Shown here piece after piece: positions 53,791-63,366 of a stretch of DNA of 64,000 nt. How positions within the stretch are numbered: position 1 is the stretch's first letter; each line of letters starts with the position of its first letter. The stretch is taken from positions 2,197,685 to 2,261,684 of the forward strand of contig NZ_CP047080.1 of the NCBI RefSeq assembly GCF_030408595.1, in the 5' to 3' direction. This DNA is from Corynebacterium canis. GTDB lineage: Bacteria; Actinomycetota; Actinomycetes; Mycobacteriales; Mycobacteriaceae. The notes under the pieces are model-generated. The model was given only the letters and a program-made list of their open reading frames with translations. It was not told the origin of the DNA and made no database searches. The position numbers were made by a program, and so were the translations under genes.

Positions 53791-54324
53791 ATGAATCGTG
53801 TGTTGAAGGGTTTGGGCGCGGTCGCGCTACTTGTTGCTGCCGCATGGTTGGGCATTGATCTTTCCCAAGGCGATCTTTCCCAAGGCGGGGAAAGTAGTGA
53901 ATCATCGCAGGCCAAAGGCGTGCAAAGCTCGCCGACGGCCCAAACGAATACCTCGACCGACCCGAAAACACCCACCAAGCCAAACACCAGCAGCCCCACT
54001 AGCCCCACCAGCCCCACGCGTCTCCCGTCATGCCCCACCGCCACCCTACCTGACCAGGCACATGAGGTTATCGACGATATTCTCGCCGGCGGCCCCTTCG
54101 AGCACCCTGAGTACGACGGCACGCACTTCGGCAATTACGAGCGGATCTTGCCCAGGCAGAACAGTAATTTCTATCGGGAGTACACGGTGGATACGCCAGG
54201 CGTTCGCCATCGGGGCGAGCGCCGAATTGTGGTCGGCGGCGGCACGAAGCAAGACCCGGACACCTGGTATTACACGGATGACCACTACGAAAGTTTTTGC
54301 GAAATCCCAGACGCGGAGCAATAG
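53791..54324 (+). CDS. Secreted guanyl-specific ribonuclease (RNase Sa/N1 family)
   Basis: 177 aa: hydrophobic N-terminal signal or anchor (about residues 5-20), a Ser/Thr/Pro-rich linker (about 35-80) and a C-terminal microbial RNase domain. Active-site residues align with Streptomyces RNase Sa: E130 (FYREYTV), R141 and R145 (RHRGERRIV), H165 (DDHYESF). C81 and C170 could form the family disulfide. Cleaves single-stranded RNA after guanosine. No barstar-like inhibitor gene is adjacent, consistent with export or surface attachment. A 15-bp tandem duplication (from about 53858) encodes DLSQGDLSQG. ATG 53779 is an alternative start. Confidence 0.85.
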   Translation: MNRVLKGLGAVALLVAAAWLGIDLSQGDLSQGGESSESSQAKGVQSSPTAQTNTSTDPKTPTKPNTSSPTSPTSPTRLPSCPTATLPDQAHEVIDDILAGGPFEHPEYDGTHFGNYERILPRQNSNFYREYTVDTPGVRHRGERRIVVGGGTKQDPDTWYYTDDHYESFCEIPDAEQ

Positions 54325-54402
54325 CGCTCCACAAGAACCCGCCCTGACCTACCGCTTCAACCCACACACGCCCCCAACCAACCCCCTCCCCCAAACCCCC
54401 GA

Positions 54403-54762
54403 CTATTCGTGCAAGGGTTCCCCGGTAAGCATATGGTCGGCGTGGTTGAGCGTTTCCAGCACGAGTCGGCTGAGGTGCCCGTCGACCACCCGGTAGATGA
54501 TGTTGCGCCCTTCCCGCCGGGATTCCACAAGCCCGCCGAGCCGTAATTTGGCTAGGTGTTGGCTGACTACGGTGCGGCTGACCCCAACGGAGTCGACGAG
54601 CTCAGCGACATTGTGTTCGTTCTCCACAAGGAGCCAAAGCAGGTGGAGCCGGGTCGGTTCGGCGAGGAGTTTGAGGGTGTTTGAGGCGGAGGTGAAAAGG
54701 GCTTCGTCCGGCTTTAGGTCGTGGACGAATGAGGGTTCTACGATTGTTTGTTGTGCGTTCAT
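54403..54762 (-). CDS. ArsR-family winged-helix repressor
   Basis: 119 aa. The HTH spans NVAELVDSVGVSRTVVSQHLAKLRLGGLV with wing SRREGRNIIYRVVDGH. The C-terminal helix has LNHADHML, two histidines that could bind metal; the typical CxC of ArsR/CmtR is absent, so the inducer is uncertain. It lies 16 nt downstream of the MFS gene, probably controlling that operon. ATG 54762 has GGTGGAAG directly upstream; an in-frame 54813 start is rejected. Confidence 0.87.
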   Translation of the reverse strand: MNAQQTIVEPSFVHDLKPDEALFTSASNTLKLLAEPTRLHLLWLLVENEHNVAELVDSVGVSRTVVSQHLAKLRLGGLVESRREGRNIIYRVVDGHLSRLVLETLNHADHMLTGEPLHE

Positions 54763-54778
54763 CTTCCACCTAGTCGCG

Positions 54779-56014
54779 CTAGTTGTGCGTTTGCACTGGT
54801 TCCGTGTGTTCAAACTGACGAGCGTCTAGGCTCGTGTGAATGCTCAGCATGGTGCCAAACACCCCAACTATTATCAACACCAGCGTAACCCATGGCAGCC
54901 CCATTCCTGCCCCCGCCCAGCCTGCGAGCGGGTATGCGACGAGGTAGCACGCGTGGCTCAGCGAGAATTGGGCGGCGAATACGTAGGTGAGGTCGGCTTC
55001 CGGCGTGTGCGTGCGCAGCACTTGGCTGATGGGCGTTTGCATGATGGATAGCGACGCCCCGAGTAGCGGCCAGATCGCCCACAGCGCCCATTCCCACCCG
55101 CTGATAAGTACGAGGTACAGCAGCACCATGCCGCTTATCGACGCCGCGGCTCCCGACCACATGAGCGAAAAGTCGCTGAAACGTTCGCGTAGACGAGGCA
55201 ATGAGAATGCCAGCGCCATGGAGCCGACGCCGAAGGCTGCAAGCAGCCAGGCCACCGCGGCGTCGTCACGCGAAAACATGTCGCGGAGGATCACTACGGT
55301 ATTGACCAGCACCATCGCCATCGGGGCGGCAATGGCCAGGTTGAGGAAGAGGACGCTGCGCAATTCGGGAATGCGGCCCATGTATCGCACGCCGCGCAGG
55401 CTGCGCTTGGGGAGGGATTCCTGCTTTTCGTCAGCGTGGCTGGCGGGGAAACCGGGGGCGGCTAGGAGCACAAGGACGAGGGAGCCGAGGAAGCCGCCGG
55501 CGGTGCCGATAAACAGGCCGTGATAGCTCATGATCAATAGGGCGCCAGCTGCGAAAACCGGGCTGGCGACGGCCTCGAGATCGTACGCGAGGCGGGATAG
55601 GGAGAGCGCGGCGGTGTAGTCGTCTTCGGCGGTGATAATGCGCGGGATCAGGGCCTGGAAGGTGGGCGTGAAGGTGGCGGAGGCGAGTTGCAGGATCGCG
55701 ATCGCGGCGTAAAGGGACGCCGTGTTGTCCACCCATGGCAGGAGGAGTGCGACGGCGATGCGGAGGGCGTCGGCACCCACGAGGACGGCGACCACGGGCA
55801 GTCGTTGCACCACGGCGCTCATGATGGGCGCGGCGAACACGTACATCAGGATTTTGATGGTGAGTGCGGTGCCAAGGACGGTGCCGGCGTGGCTTCCGGC
55901 GAAGTCGTACGCCTGCAAACTCAGTGCGACTGTTAGCAAACCCGTTCCCACGAGGGCAACGACTTGGGCGAGGAATAGTTTGCGGTAGGTGGGGTGGCGC
56001 AATGGAGCAAGCAT
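54779..56014 (-). CDS. MFS transporter (NreB/enterobactin-exporter-like)
   Basis: 411 aa with 12 hydrophobic segments; starts LRHPTYRKLFLAQVVALVGTG, typical of the DHA3/EntS-like branch of the major facilitator superfamily. Likely a drug, metal or siderophore exporter; substrate not visible. Paired with the ArsR repressor downstream. GAGG four bases before ATG 56014. Confidence 0.87.
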   Translation of the reverse strand: MLAPLRHPTYRKLFLAQVVALVGTGLLTVALSLQAYDFAGSHAGTVLGTALTIKILMYVFAAPIMSAVVQRLPVVAVLVGADALRIAVALLLPWVDNTASLYAAIAILQLASATFTPTFQALIPRIITAEDDYTAALSLSRLAYDLEAVASPVFAAGALLIMSYHGLFIGTAGGFLGSLVLVLLAAPGFPASHADEKQESLPKRSLRGVRYMGRIPELRSVLFLNLAIAAPMAMVLVNTVVILRDMFSRDDAAVAWLLAAFGVGSMALAFSLPRLRERFSDFSLMWSGAAASISGMVLLYLVLISGWEWALWAIWPLLGASLSIMQTPISQVLRTHTPEADLTYVFAAQFSLSHACYLVAYPLAGWAGAGMGLPWVTLVLIIVGVFGTMLSIHTSLDARQFEHTEPVQTHN

Positions 56015-56037
56015 GGGGCCTCACAAGTCTGTCGATA

Positions 56038-56055
56038 TGTGCACGGGTATGCACA
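56038..56055. promoter_or_regulatory. Candidate ArsR operator upstream of the MFS gene
   Basis: Dyad TGTGCA-CGGGTA-TGCACA. On the reverse strand it sits between TTGTCA (-35, about 56065-56070) and an ACATAT/CATATC -10, the arrangement expected for a repressor site. Confidence 0.5.
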
Positions 56056-56098
56056 CGTTGACAAATGGTAACCCTAACCTACGTGGTGCGCAAGGGAA

Positions 56099-57352
56099 TC
56101 AGGCAAGAAAACCGGAAACCACCACCGCCTCGCGATGAATGCGCTGCAAGCGGGACTCCGTCATGGACGCGATCTGATCGATAATCACCCGCTGGCGCTG
56201 GGCATCATTCTCCGCGGCGGCGAACCACGCGCGGAACATCGGATCGAGCGTGCCCGGCGCGCCCATCAGCAGGTACTCGTACACCAATCGAATCTTTTCT
56301 CGCTGCCGGTCCTGGCGGCGCAGGTGGCCGGGGTCCTCCATCACGTACAGCACGGCGATGGTCTTGAGCAGGGTCACCTCCGCCAGCGCGTCCGGGCGGA
56401 TCACCAATTCCCCGTACCGGTCCGGATTCGCCTCTTTGGTCGCAGCGATGGTGGCGGCGACGAACCGTCCCACCAATTCGGAGGTTAAGCCCTTGAGCGC
56501 CACGGTTTTCCGCAGGCTGCCATCGTAATCCGTGGCGGCATTGACCACCTCTAGGTGCCGCAGCCGCGCCGCCGCCTCCAATAATTCGTTCGGATCCCCG
56601 CCGAACGCCCGGGCGCCTTTCTCCGCCAGCGCCGCCAGCTCCACCAAGTCCCACAGCACCCGCAAATCTATTCGGTTAGACAGGATGCCGTCCTCCACGT
56701 CATGCACGGAATAGGCCACGTCATCGGACCAATCCATGATCTGGCCCTCCAACGGCGGCCGGTGATCCCGGTGGCCCTGGCGCACCCATTCGAGCACGGC
56801 GGCGTCTTCGTCATAGGCACCGTATTTATTGTTCGGGGCGTCGGCCCGGGCCCACGGGTACTTGCACGCGGCGTCGAGAGACGCCCGGCTAAGGTTGAGC
56901 CCGTAACTCTCCCCGTCGGGCGAAAGCACTTTCGGTTCCAGCCGGGTCAATATGCGCAGCGTTTGGGCGTTGCCCTCGAAGCCGCCGCACAGATCGGCCA
57001 ACTCGTTGAGCGCCACCTCCCCGTTGTGCCCATACGGCGGGTGTCCGATATCGTGGCACAGCCCCGCCAGCTCGGCCAGCTCCGGATCCACCCCGATGCC
57101 GGCGCCGAGGCCACGCGCGATCTGGGCCACTTCCAGCGAATGCGTCAACCGGGTGCGCGGCGTGTCCCCGTCGTGGGGTCCAACCACCTGGGTTTTATCT
57201 GCCAGCCTGCGCAGCGCCGCCGAGTGCAGCACGCGGGCGCGGTCGCGGGCGAAGACGCTGCGATGCTCCACATCCGTGCCGGGGAAATGGCTCCGTTTGG
57301 CTGGTTCATCGAGCCGCCGCTGGCGGTCCGCCTCGGTATAGTGGTACCCCAC
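56099..57352 (-). CDS. dgt: Deoxyguanosinetriphosphate triphosphohydrolase-like protein
   Basis: 417 aa HD-domain dNTPase that removes triphosphate from dNTPs. HD metal residues: RLTHSLEV (H), [15 protein letters not shown] (HD), and [13 protein letters not shown] (D). Adjacent to dnaG in mycobacteria; here an interval with repeats, RNase and the ArsR/MFS pair separates them. GTG 57352 is chosen because the family starts near YxYTEADRxRR and GAAAGGGG precedes it; GTG 57394 would add 14 residues. Confidence 0.93.
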   Translation of the reverse strand: MGYHYTEADRQRRLDEPAKRSHFPGTDVEHRSVFARDRARVLHSAALRRLADKTQVVGPHDGDTPRTRLTHSLEVAQIARGLGAGIGVDPELAELAGLCHDIGHPPYGHNGEVALNELADLCGGFEGNAQTLRILTRLEPKVLSPDGESYGLNLSRASLDAACKYPWARADAPNNKYGAYDEDAAVLEWVRQGHRDHRPPLEGQIMDWSDDVAYSVHDVEDGILSNRIDLRVLWDLVELAALAEKGARAFGGDPNELLEAAARLRHLEVVNAATDYDGSLRKTVALKGLTSELVGRFVAATIAATKEANPDRYGELVIRPDALAEVTLLKTIAVLYVMEDPGHLRRQDRQREKIRLVYEYLLMGAPGTLDPMFRAWFAAAENDAQRQRVIIDQIASMTESRLQRIHREAVVVSGFLA

Positions 57353-57426
57353 CACACAGCCCCTTTCCGCATAATATTCCGGTAACTTTGACACCAGTGT
57401 GCCACCTGCAAAGCTATTGTTGTTAT

Positions 57427-59457
57427 ATGACTTCGCAGCGTCATCAAATCCACGTCATTCCCGCAACGTTCGCAGCTCTGTGCGTCACCGGTTTGGCGGC
57501 GCTTGCCATCGCCCCAGGGGCCGTTGCGCTGGCGCAAGCCCCGGCGGTTACCAGCCCGGCAACGGCCGCCACGGACTCGCCGCCGCCGAGCCAGCAGACC
57601 CAGCATGTGGTCGACCATTCGGGGGTGCTGAGCGACGCGGAAGCGGCTGAGCTGGAAGAGATGATCACCACGATGCGCCGGGAAGAGCAGCGCGATATGT
57701 ACGTGGTGTTGCAACCTACGTTCGGCTCGCTCGACGCCAACCAATTCGCCGAAGACACGTTCAAACTCAACCGCGCGGACAATGTGCTGGTGCTGGCCAT
57801 TGCAACGGAAGCGCGCAAGTATGCCGTCGCGTACGAGAGGAATAGTGCGCGGTGGCCGGCGTCGACTGCGAAAAAGGTCGAGGAGGCCGCCTACCAGAAA
57901 CTCGTGGATTCGGATTTCGCGGGGGCGGCTTATGCTGCGGTGGAGGCGGGCGGTGGCGCACGGCCTTTGACTGCGGAGGAGCAGCGGCAACGCACGCGCA
58001 CCGGCTACACATTATTGGGCACCGGGGCGGGCGGCATCGCGGCCATTGGTGGCGGCTTGTGGTACGCCAATCGCCGCCGCAGGGCGAAGAGTATTGAGGC
58101 GGCGCGGCAGATCCCGCCCGGCAATGTGGAGGAGCTGACCAAGCTTAGCGACGCCGTGCTTACCCAGCTCGCGCAAGAGGAACTGGTGTCCACGGATGAA
58201 TCCATCCGGCGGGCGCGCGCGGAGCTGGATCTGGCGATCTCGGAATTCGGCGCGGAGCGGGTGCGTCCGTTTACCAGTGCGATGAATACTTCCACCTCGA
58301 CCCTGCAGCGGGCGTTCCAATTGCAGCAGCAAATAGATTCGAAGTCGGTGGCGTCCGTAAATCAGCGCCGCGCCATGCTGGTGGAGATCGTGTCCAGCTG
58401 CGGGCTGGCGGATGACGCCTTGGACGCCGTGGCGGCAAAGTTTGCGGACCTGCGAAACCTGCTGGTCAATGCGCCTTCCAAGGTGGAGGAGATCACCCAG
58501 CAGCTGGTGGATCTGCGCACCCGCCTGCCCCAGGCAGCGGTGACCTTGGAGGAATTGCAGCGCACCTACGAGCCTTCGGTGATCGATAGCATCGACGAAA
58601 ACGTGGACCTTGCCGCCGAGCTGACGGCGCAGGCCGAAACGGCTATCGATTCGGCGCGCGAGCAGCTTTCCCTTCCACCGGGCTCGCAGGGCGGCGTGGT
58701 GGACGCTATCCGCACTGCGGAGAATGCGATCAGCCATGCAGATAAGGCGCTATCCAGCATCGAAAATGCCGCCACCGATATCGCCCAGGCGCAGGCCGGA
58801 ATCGAGGTCGTGATCGCGGAGATCGAAGGCGAGGTCGCGGAGGCCAAGCAGCTCAAGGAGCAGGGCCAGGCCCACGGCGCCCGCGCCAATTGGGATAGCG
58901 TCACCGAAACACTAAGCCGGGCCCCGGGGATCATCGCCGACGCCCGCAAGAAGGCCGAGGCGGACCCCCTGACCACCTATAGCACGCTTGTCGAATATGA
59001 TGCCGAACTGGACCTGCTCTTGGACACCGTCCGCGAAAGCACCGCCCAGCAGGCCCGCGCGCTGCACATCCTGGATAACACGCTGCGTTCGGCCGATGCC
59101 GCGCTGCGTTCCGCCGATGATTACATTGGCACCCGCGGGCGGATCGTCGGTTCCGCGGCCCGCTCCCAGCTCGCGGAGGGGCATCGCCAACACGCGCTGG
59201 CCTTAAGCAATCGCACTTCCGACACCCGCGCCGCGATCGAGCAGGCGCAGCATTCGCTTGACCTTGCGAAACGGGCGCTGCGGGCGGCGCGCAACGACGT
59301 GTCCGAGCACCAGTCGCGGCAGAGCCATAATTCCGGTTTCACCACCGGTTTGATCGCTGGCAGCATCTTGAGCGGTGGTAGTAGCGGCGGGTTTTCCGGC
59401 GGATTCTCCGTTGGCGGAGGCGGTGGCGGCATCAGCTCGAGCAGCGGCAGCTTCTAA
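57427..59457 (+). CDS. Secreted/anchored TPM-domain coiled-coil protein
   Basis: 676 aa. Signal-like hydrophobic N-terminus (about residues 8-24), then a TPM domain (about 45-150; [39 protein letters not shown]), a second transmembrane segment (about 180-200; [22 protein letters not shown]), a long Ala/Glu-rich coiled coil (about 230-630) and a Gly/Ser-rich tail ([20 protein letters not shown]). Same family and position as Rv2345. An envelope structural or phosphatase-like role is possible; function unproven. TATTGT ends 6 nt before ATG 57427, suggesting a leaderless start. Confidence 0.87.
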   Translation: MTSQRHQIHVIPATFAALCVTGLAALAIAPGAVALAQAPAVTSPATAATDSPPPSQQTQHVVDHSGVLSDAEAAELEEMITTMRREEQRDMYVVLQPTFGSLDANQFAEDTFKLNRADNVLVLAIATEARKYAVAYERNSARWPASTAKKVEEAAYQKLVDSDFAGAAYAAVEAGGGARPLTAEEQRQRTRTGYTLLGTGAGGIAAIGGGLWYANRRRRAKSIEAARQIPPGNVEELTKLSDAVLTQLAQEELVSTDESIRRARAELDLAISEFGAERVRPFTSAMNTSTSTLQRAFQLQQQIDSKSVASVNQRRAMLVEIVSSCGLADDALDAVAAKFADLRNLLVNAPSKVEEITQQLVDLRTRLPQAAVTLEELQRTYEPSVIDSIDENVDLAAELTAQAETAIDSAREQLSLPPGSQGGVVDAIRTAENAISHADKALSSIENAATDIAQAQAGIEVVIAEIEGEVAEAKQLKEQGQAHGARANWDSVTETLSRAPGIIADARKKAEADPLTTYSTLVEYDAELDLLLDTVRESTAQQARALHILDNTLRSADAALRSADDYIGTRGRIVGSAARSQLAEGHRQHALALSNRTSDTRAAIEQAQHSLDLAKRALRAARNDVSEHQSRQSHNSGFTTGLIAGSILSGGSSGGFSGGFSVGGGGGGISSSSGSF

Positions 59458-59463
59458 ACGCGG

Positions 59464-59520
59464 CGTCGATAAGCTGAACGTTAGAACAGACGTACCTGAA
59501 ACGCATGACGCTTATCGACG
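59464..59520. terminator. Long inverted repeat after the TPM gene
   Basis: CGTCGATAAGC (59464-59474) faces GCTTATCGACG (59510-59520), an 11-bp perfect stem with a 35-nt loop, just past the TPM stop codon. No T-run; a transcript-end structure is the simplest reading. Confidence 0.45.
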
Positions 59521-59604
59521 TCCCCGTTTGTGTAGCGCGCACACGTACCCGACACGCTGCGCGGCGCGCTGACCTGCCGGTTTGATAACGTTTCCGTATC
59601 GGTC

Positions 59605-59642
59605 TTGCACAAATTAGTAAATCTTCTATAATTCAGGTAGAA
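59605..59642 (+). promoter_or_regulatory. Promoter and operator of the Fic toxin-antitoxin operon
   Basis: TTGCAC (59605-59610), 16-nt spacer, TATAAT (59627-59632), an unusually good consensus for this window. An inverted repeat TTCTA-N9-TAGAA (59624-59642) covers the -10 and start site, fitting autoregulation. Confidence 0.55.
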
Positions 59643-59708
59643 TAATTCACACGAAACGCACAGCTTCAATTGATCCCGTACTACACAGAGGGAGGAATGG
59701 AGGAACAA

Positions 59709-59906
59709 ATGAATCTGCATGAGATATCTTCCCTGCTCTCTGAGTGGTATGCCTTGCCGGAAGCTGTAAAGGCCGAAAGTCGCCGCTCCGTTACTGTGGA
59801 GCGAGTGGCCATGTCCATGGCTATGGAACGCGAGTACGTCAGTGACGAGTGGTTTAGTCAAGCCCAGGAATGCCAATCCCAACTTGCTCCAGTTAAGGTT
59901 CAATGA
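59709..59906 (+). CDS. VbhA-like antitoxin of the Fic system
   Basis: 65 aa, helical. It contains SVTVERVAMSM, matching the class I Fic inhibitory pattern (S/T)xxxE(G/N) except that the last residue is arginine; in VbhA the equivalent reads SQRLEG. Its helix would block the Fic ATP site. ATG 59709 has GGAGG at 5 nt; ATG 59697 is an alternative. Stop and the fic start share ATGA. Confidence 0.7.
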   Translation: MNLHEISSLLSEWYALPEAVKAESRRSVTVERVAMSMAMEREYVSDEWFSQAQECQSQLAPVKVQ

Positions 59907-60514
59907 CACCCGATTCTAATGGCACACGTACATTCGATACCGTCCACGGTGAGCTAGCTTACTCAGAGGTCAATGACAGAGTTGCAGAGCCCCTTCGATT
60001 ACTCATCAATGAAATAAACGAAGGGGCTTTTCTCGATTTCGAGCTCAACCCGCACCTATTGCAGGAGTTCCACCGTCGCATCTGCGTGGACCTCACGCCG
60101 CACATCGCCGGGAAGCTTAGACATTGCGCGGTGCGCATCGGCCACCACTACCCGCCCGAACACATTTACGTCTCCCAGAAATTGTGGGAATACTTCGACG
60201 ATATCAACGCCCGCATGCTCTACGTTCAGGGCGATCTGCAAAACACCCTGGAATTGCTTTCCTATGTTGAGGCCAAAGGCTTGCACATCCACCCGTTTGT
60301 GGACTTTAACGGCCGCGCCATCCGCGCCTTGGTGTACGAGGTCATGCGGCGGATCGACTTCCCGCCGATCGAAATTTCTATCGACGCGGACTCGCCGCTG
60401 CATCACACGTATATTCAGGCGTTGCGGGAGTTTGATGTCCACCAGTCATTGCATGGGCTGGTGGACATTTGGCGCAACCACCGCTTCCCCGCGTTCCGCG
60501 ACGAGTTTTACTAG
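59903..60514 (+). CDS. Fic-family nucleotidyltransferase (toxin)
   Basis: 203 aa Fic/DOC fold. Seen: helix with FHRRICVDLTPHIAGKLR, the flap region HYPPEHIYVSQKLWEYF, and the active-site motif HPFVDFNGRAIR. Fic enzymes AMPylate or otherwise modify target proteins (class I toxins often hit gyrase/topo IV subunits). The canonical motif HPFx(D/E)GNGRxxR has phenylalanine in place of the first glycine here; the catalytic histidine, aspartate, asparagine and arginines are kept. Overlaps the antitoxin by 4 nt. Confidence 0.85.
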   Translation: MTPDSNGTRTFDTVHGELAYSEVNDRVAEPLRLLINEINEGAFLDFELNPHLLQEFHRRICVDLTPHIAGKLRHCAVRIGHHYPPEHIYVSQKLWEYFDDINARMLYVQGDLQNTLELLSYVEAKGLHIHPFVDFNGRAIRALVYEVMRRIDFPPIEISIDADSPLHHTYIQALREFDVHQSLHGLVDIWRNHRFPAFRDEFY

Positions 60515-60542
60515 CCGGCGCCGCGAGTTCCCGCGCTGCCAG

Positions 60543-60980
60543 CTAGGAGATCCGAACGTTGCGCCCTGGGGCGTCGACTAATACGCAGCCCCAGGTGAGG
60601 GCCACGGCGTCGAGAAGCGGAAACTCGTGCATTCCGGACACAGTGAGCGAAGTGCGGTGGGCGGCCACGCGCGCGACCACACGACCATCGCGGCGAATGG
60701 TGCGTTCTTTACGCAACGGCGAAACACGATCAAGCGTGTACCTGCGATCGGCGCACACCGCGGCCAGGGAGCTTACGGTGAAACCGACGTTGCGCATCGT
60801 GATCATCTCGCCGTTTTCCGCCGTGAAACGCAAGCGGAACGAACACGGGCCGGACGTGGATTCCACCAGCAAACGATGCTCGCCGATAAAAATGACGTCT
60901 GCGCGCACTTGTGCGACAACGGTACCCTCGTGGTCGCGCAGGACATTATCCTCCCACACCCACGTTGGTTGCTGTGACAT
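60543..60980 (-). CDS. Conserved-type hypothetical protein near glyS
   Basis: 145 aa, beta-rich: alternating strands such as GTVVAQVRADVIFIG, FRLRFTAENGEM and GRVVARVAAHRTSLTVSG suggest a tubby/LURP-like or similar barrel (inference). It starts 15 nt after the preceding gene and is probably cotranscribed with glyS. Function unknown. Confidence 0.7.
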   Translation of the reverse strand: MSQQPTWVWEDNVLRDHEGTVVAQVRADVIFIGEHRLLVESTSGPCSFRLRFTAENGEMITMRNVGFTVSSLAAVCADRRYTLDRVSPLRKERTIRRDGRVVARVAAHRTSLTVSGMHEFPLLDAVALTWGCVLVDAPGRNVRIS

Positions 60981-60995
60981 TGCGCGCGCTCCCTC

Positions 60996-61538
60996 TTACA
61001 ACAGGAAAACCCAGACGATAAAGGGGGTGAGCGCCAGCAGGCACACGGTGAGGATCCACGTGAATCCCACCAGGCGAGCCTCGAGCACGATGCGCGCCAC
61101 CCAGGCGAGGAATACTGCCTCGTCTTGGCTGAGCTCGGCGCCCTCCTCCACTTCCAGTTCTACGTGACGGACCCCGTGTTGCGCACCCGTAAATTGCGCA
61201 ACTTTATCGTTGTGGGGTTCGACCTCGACGATCCAGTCCGATTTCGCCTCCCGGGTCAGCTTGAACGTACGTTTGCCCACGGTGACGGTGACATTATCAG
61301 AGCGGTCAAAGCGACCCTTGCTTGGCACGGCCCGGTACTCAATGGAATCGCCAACGCGTGCGACGGCGTCGCCTTTGCGTCCCGCCTCAAAGGTCCAGGT
61401 CCTATCGCCAACCTGTGCGGTAGTGGTTTCGGCCTTGTGGTCGGTGACAAACGTGGCCAGCACCTCGTCGCCCTGCAGCAATGGAATGGTTACCTGCGCG
61501 CCGGACTTATCGCGCGCACCCCAATGAAGATTGTTCAT
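60996..61538 (-). CDS. Membrane-anchored hypothetical protein near glyS
   Basis: 180 aa. Mostly soluble beta-rich N-terminal part (GDRTWTFEAG, VTVTVGKRTFKLTR), resembling the neighbouring 145-aa protein in style, and a C-terminal transmembrane helix (TWILTVCLLALTPFIVWVFLL). The soluble part would be cytoplasmic if tail-anchored. ATG 61538 is one base after the glyS stop, so translation is coupled. Confidence 0.72.
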   Translation of the reverse strand: MNNLHWGARDKSGAQVTIPLLQGDEVLATFVTDHKAETTTAQVGDRTWTFEAGRKGDAVARVGDSIEYRAVPSKGRFDRSDNVTVTVGKRTFKLTREAKSDWIVEVEPHNDKVAQFTGAQHGVRHVELEVEEGAELSQDEAVFLAWVARIVLEARLVGFTWILTVCLLALTPFIVWVFLL

Positions 61539-61539
61539 G

Positions 61540-62925
61540 CTAGCAACCCGCGAGCCGCTGCCCGAGGTACGCCTCGAGCTCGTCCAATTTGACGCGCTCC
61601 TGCTGCATGGTATCGCGTTCGCGCACCGTAACGGCGTTATCTTCGAGCGTGTCAAAATCGACGGTGACGCAGAATGGCGTCCCGATCTCATCCTGGCGGC
61701 GGTAACGGCGGCCGATCGCACCGGAAGTATCGTACTCGATATTCCATAGTTTACGCAGGTCAGAGGCAACCTTTTCCGCCACCGGGGTGAGCGTGTCCTT
61801 CTTGCTCAGCGGCAGCACCGCAACCTTGATCGGGGCAAGGCGGCGGTCCAGCTTGAGCACCACGCGCTTATCCACGCCGCCCTTGGCATTCGGCGCTTCG
61901 TCCTCATGGTAGGCGTCGCACAAGAACGCCATCAGGGCGCGGGTAAGTCCGAAGGAAGGTTCGATCACCCAGGGAACGAAGCGGCTGCCGGTGGTTTGGT
62001 CGAAGTAGCTAAGGTCTTCGCCGGAGTGTTCGATGTGGCAGCCGAGGTCGTAGTCGGTGCGGTTTGCCACACCCATGAGCTCGCCCCACTCGCCGCCGGG
62101 GAAACCAAATCGGTATTCGAAGTCGATGGTGCCCTTGGAGTAGTGAGCGCGCTCCTCTTCCGGAACATCGAATTGGCGGAGATTCTCTTCCTTGATGCCA
62201 AGGTCGATGAACCAGTCTTGGCAGGCGTCCACCCATTCCTGGAACTTTTCGTCCGCATCTTCGGGGGCGACGAAGTATTCGATCTCCATCTGCTCGAATT
62301 CGCGGGTGCGGAAGATAAAGTTACCGGGCGTGATCTCGTTGCGGAAGGACTTGCCCACCTGCGCGATACCGAACGGTGGTTTCATACGCGCGGTGGTCAT
62401 CACGTTTTTGAAGTTGATAAAGATGCCTTGCGCGGTTTCGGGGCGCAGGTAGTGCAGGCCCTGCTCGTTGTCCACGGGGCCGAGGAAGGTCTTCATCAGC
62501 CCGGAAAATAGTTGGGGCTCGGTCCACTTGCCCGGCTGGCCGGTCTCGGGATCGTTGACATCCGCCAATCCGTTCGCCGGCGGGTGGCCGTGTTTGGCCT
62601 CGTAGGCCTCCAACAGGTGATCCACGCGGTAACGCTTGTGCGTGTACAGGGATTCCACCAGCGGGTCGGTAAAGGTTTCCACGTGGCCGGAGGCGACCCA
62701 GACCTGGCGGGGCAGGATAATAGAGGAATCGATTCCCACCACGTCGGCGCGGGCCTGGACGAACGTCCGCCACCACTGCTTCTTGATGTTCTCCTTCAGC
62801 TCCATGCCCAAGGGACCATAATCCCAAGCTGAGCGAGTGCCGCCGTAGATTTCGCCACAGGGGTAGACCAATCCGCGGCGCTTACAAAGATTCACCACGG
62901 TATCGATGACGGATTCATTCGCCAC
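61540..62925 (-). CDS. glyS: Glycyl-tRNA synthetase (alpha2 type)
   Basis: 461 aa class II synthetase charging tRNA-Gly. Motif 2 is [19 protein letters not shown], motif 3 is [10 protein letters not shown], and the anticodon-binding domain includes [20 protein letters not shown]. Sequence closely follows the C. glutamicum enzyme. GTG 62925 is chosen from the family start ([15 protein letters not shown]); GTG upstream at 62955 would add 10 unconserved residues. Confidence 0.95.
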   Translation of the reverse strand: MANESVIDTVVNLCKRRGLVYPCGEIYGGTRSAWDYGPLGMELKENIKKQWWRTFVQARADVVGIDSSIILPRQVWVASGHVETFTDPLVESLYTHKRYRVDHLLEAYEAKHGHPPANGLADVNDPETGQPGKWTEPQLFSGLMKTFLGPVDNEQGLHYLRPETAQGIFINFKNVMTTARMKPPFGIAQVGKSFRNEITPGNFIFRTREFEQMEIEYFVAPEDADEKFQEWVDACQDWFIDLGIKEENLRQFDVPEEERAHYSKGTIDFEYRFGFPGGEWGELMGVANRTDYDLGCHIEHSGEDLSYFDQTTGSRFVPWVIEPSFGLTRALMAFLCDAYHEDEAPNAKGGVDKRVVLKLDRRLAPIKVAVLPLSKKDTLTPVAEKVASDLRKLWNIEYDTSGAIGRRYRRQDEIGTPFCVTVDFDTLEDNAVTVRERDTMQQERVKLDELEAYLGQRLAGC

Positions 62926-63366
62926 TGAACTCTCACAACTCCTCAATCGAGTCAAAGCCTTCGCCCGCGCGATTCGCGCAGCACAAAGCCTCCAATAATC
63001 CTTATGCCCGCCTGGCTGACGGGCATTCGATGACGGCTAAGGTCACACATAACCTTAGCGCGTCACGCAAATTACCAGCCATCTGGGGGTTGAGTCAGGC
63101 TGTACACGTGCTGTTACAAAACTTTCTTCACACTGTTATCTTCCCTAGGTGTTACCAGTTTTCCCCGAAGTCACGCCATAGAAAACGCCTATTAACCTGC
63201 GAAGTTTGCCCACTGAATGGCCTACACGGCAATCGCTTGAACAGCGCTTTTTCATTATGATGCCGCTTAATGGGGTAGCATTGTGGCAAGAATCCCACAC
63301 ACGTCTCATGAAACTACGGTCCTTGAAGCCACCGCCATGTGGACATCTGGAAGGAGCCTGGACATC
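62926..63366. other. Divergent region between glyS and zur with two hairpins
   Basis: Inverted repeats: ATGCCCG (63004-63010) with CGGGCAT (63020-63026), and a 13-bp stem, TGACG-GCTAAGGT (63031-63043) with ACCTTAGC-G-CGTCA (63052-63065). They lie about 80-140 nt upstream of glyS on its strand. Toward zur, TAGCAT near 63276 is a possible -10. In Mycobacterium an arsR-type gene (Rv2358) lies between glyS and furB; it is absent here. Confidence 0.5.
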
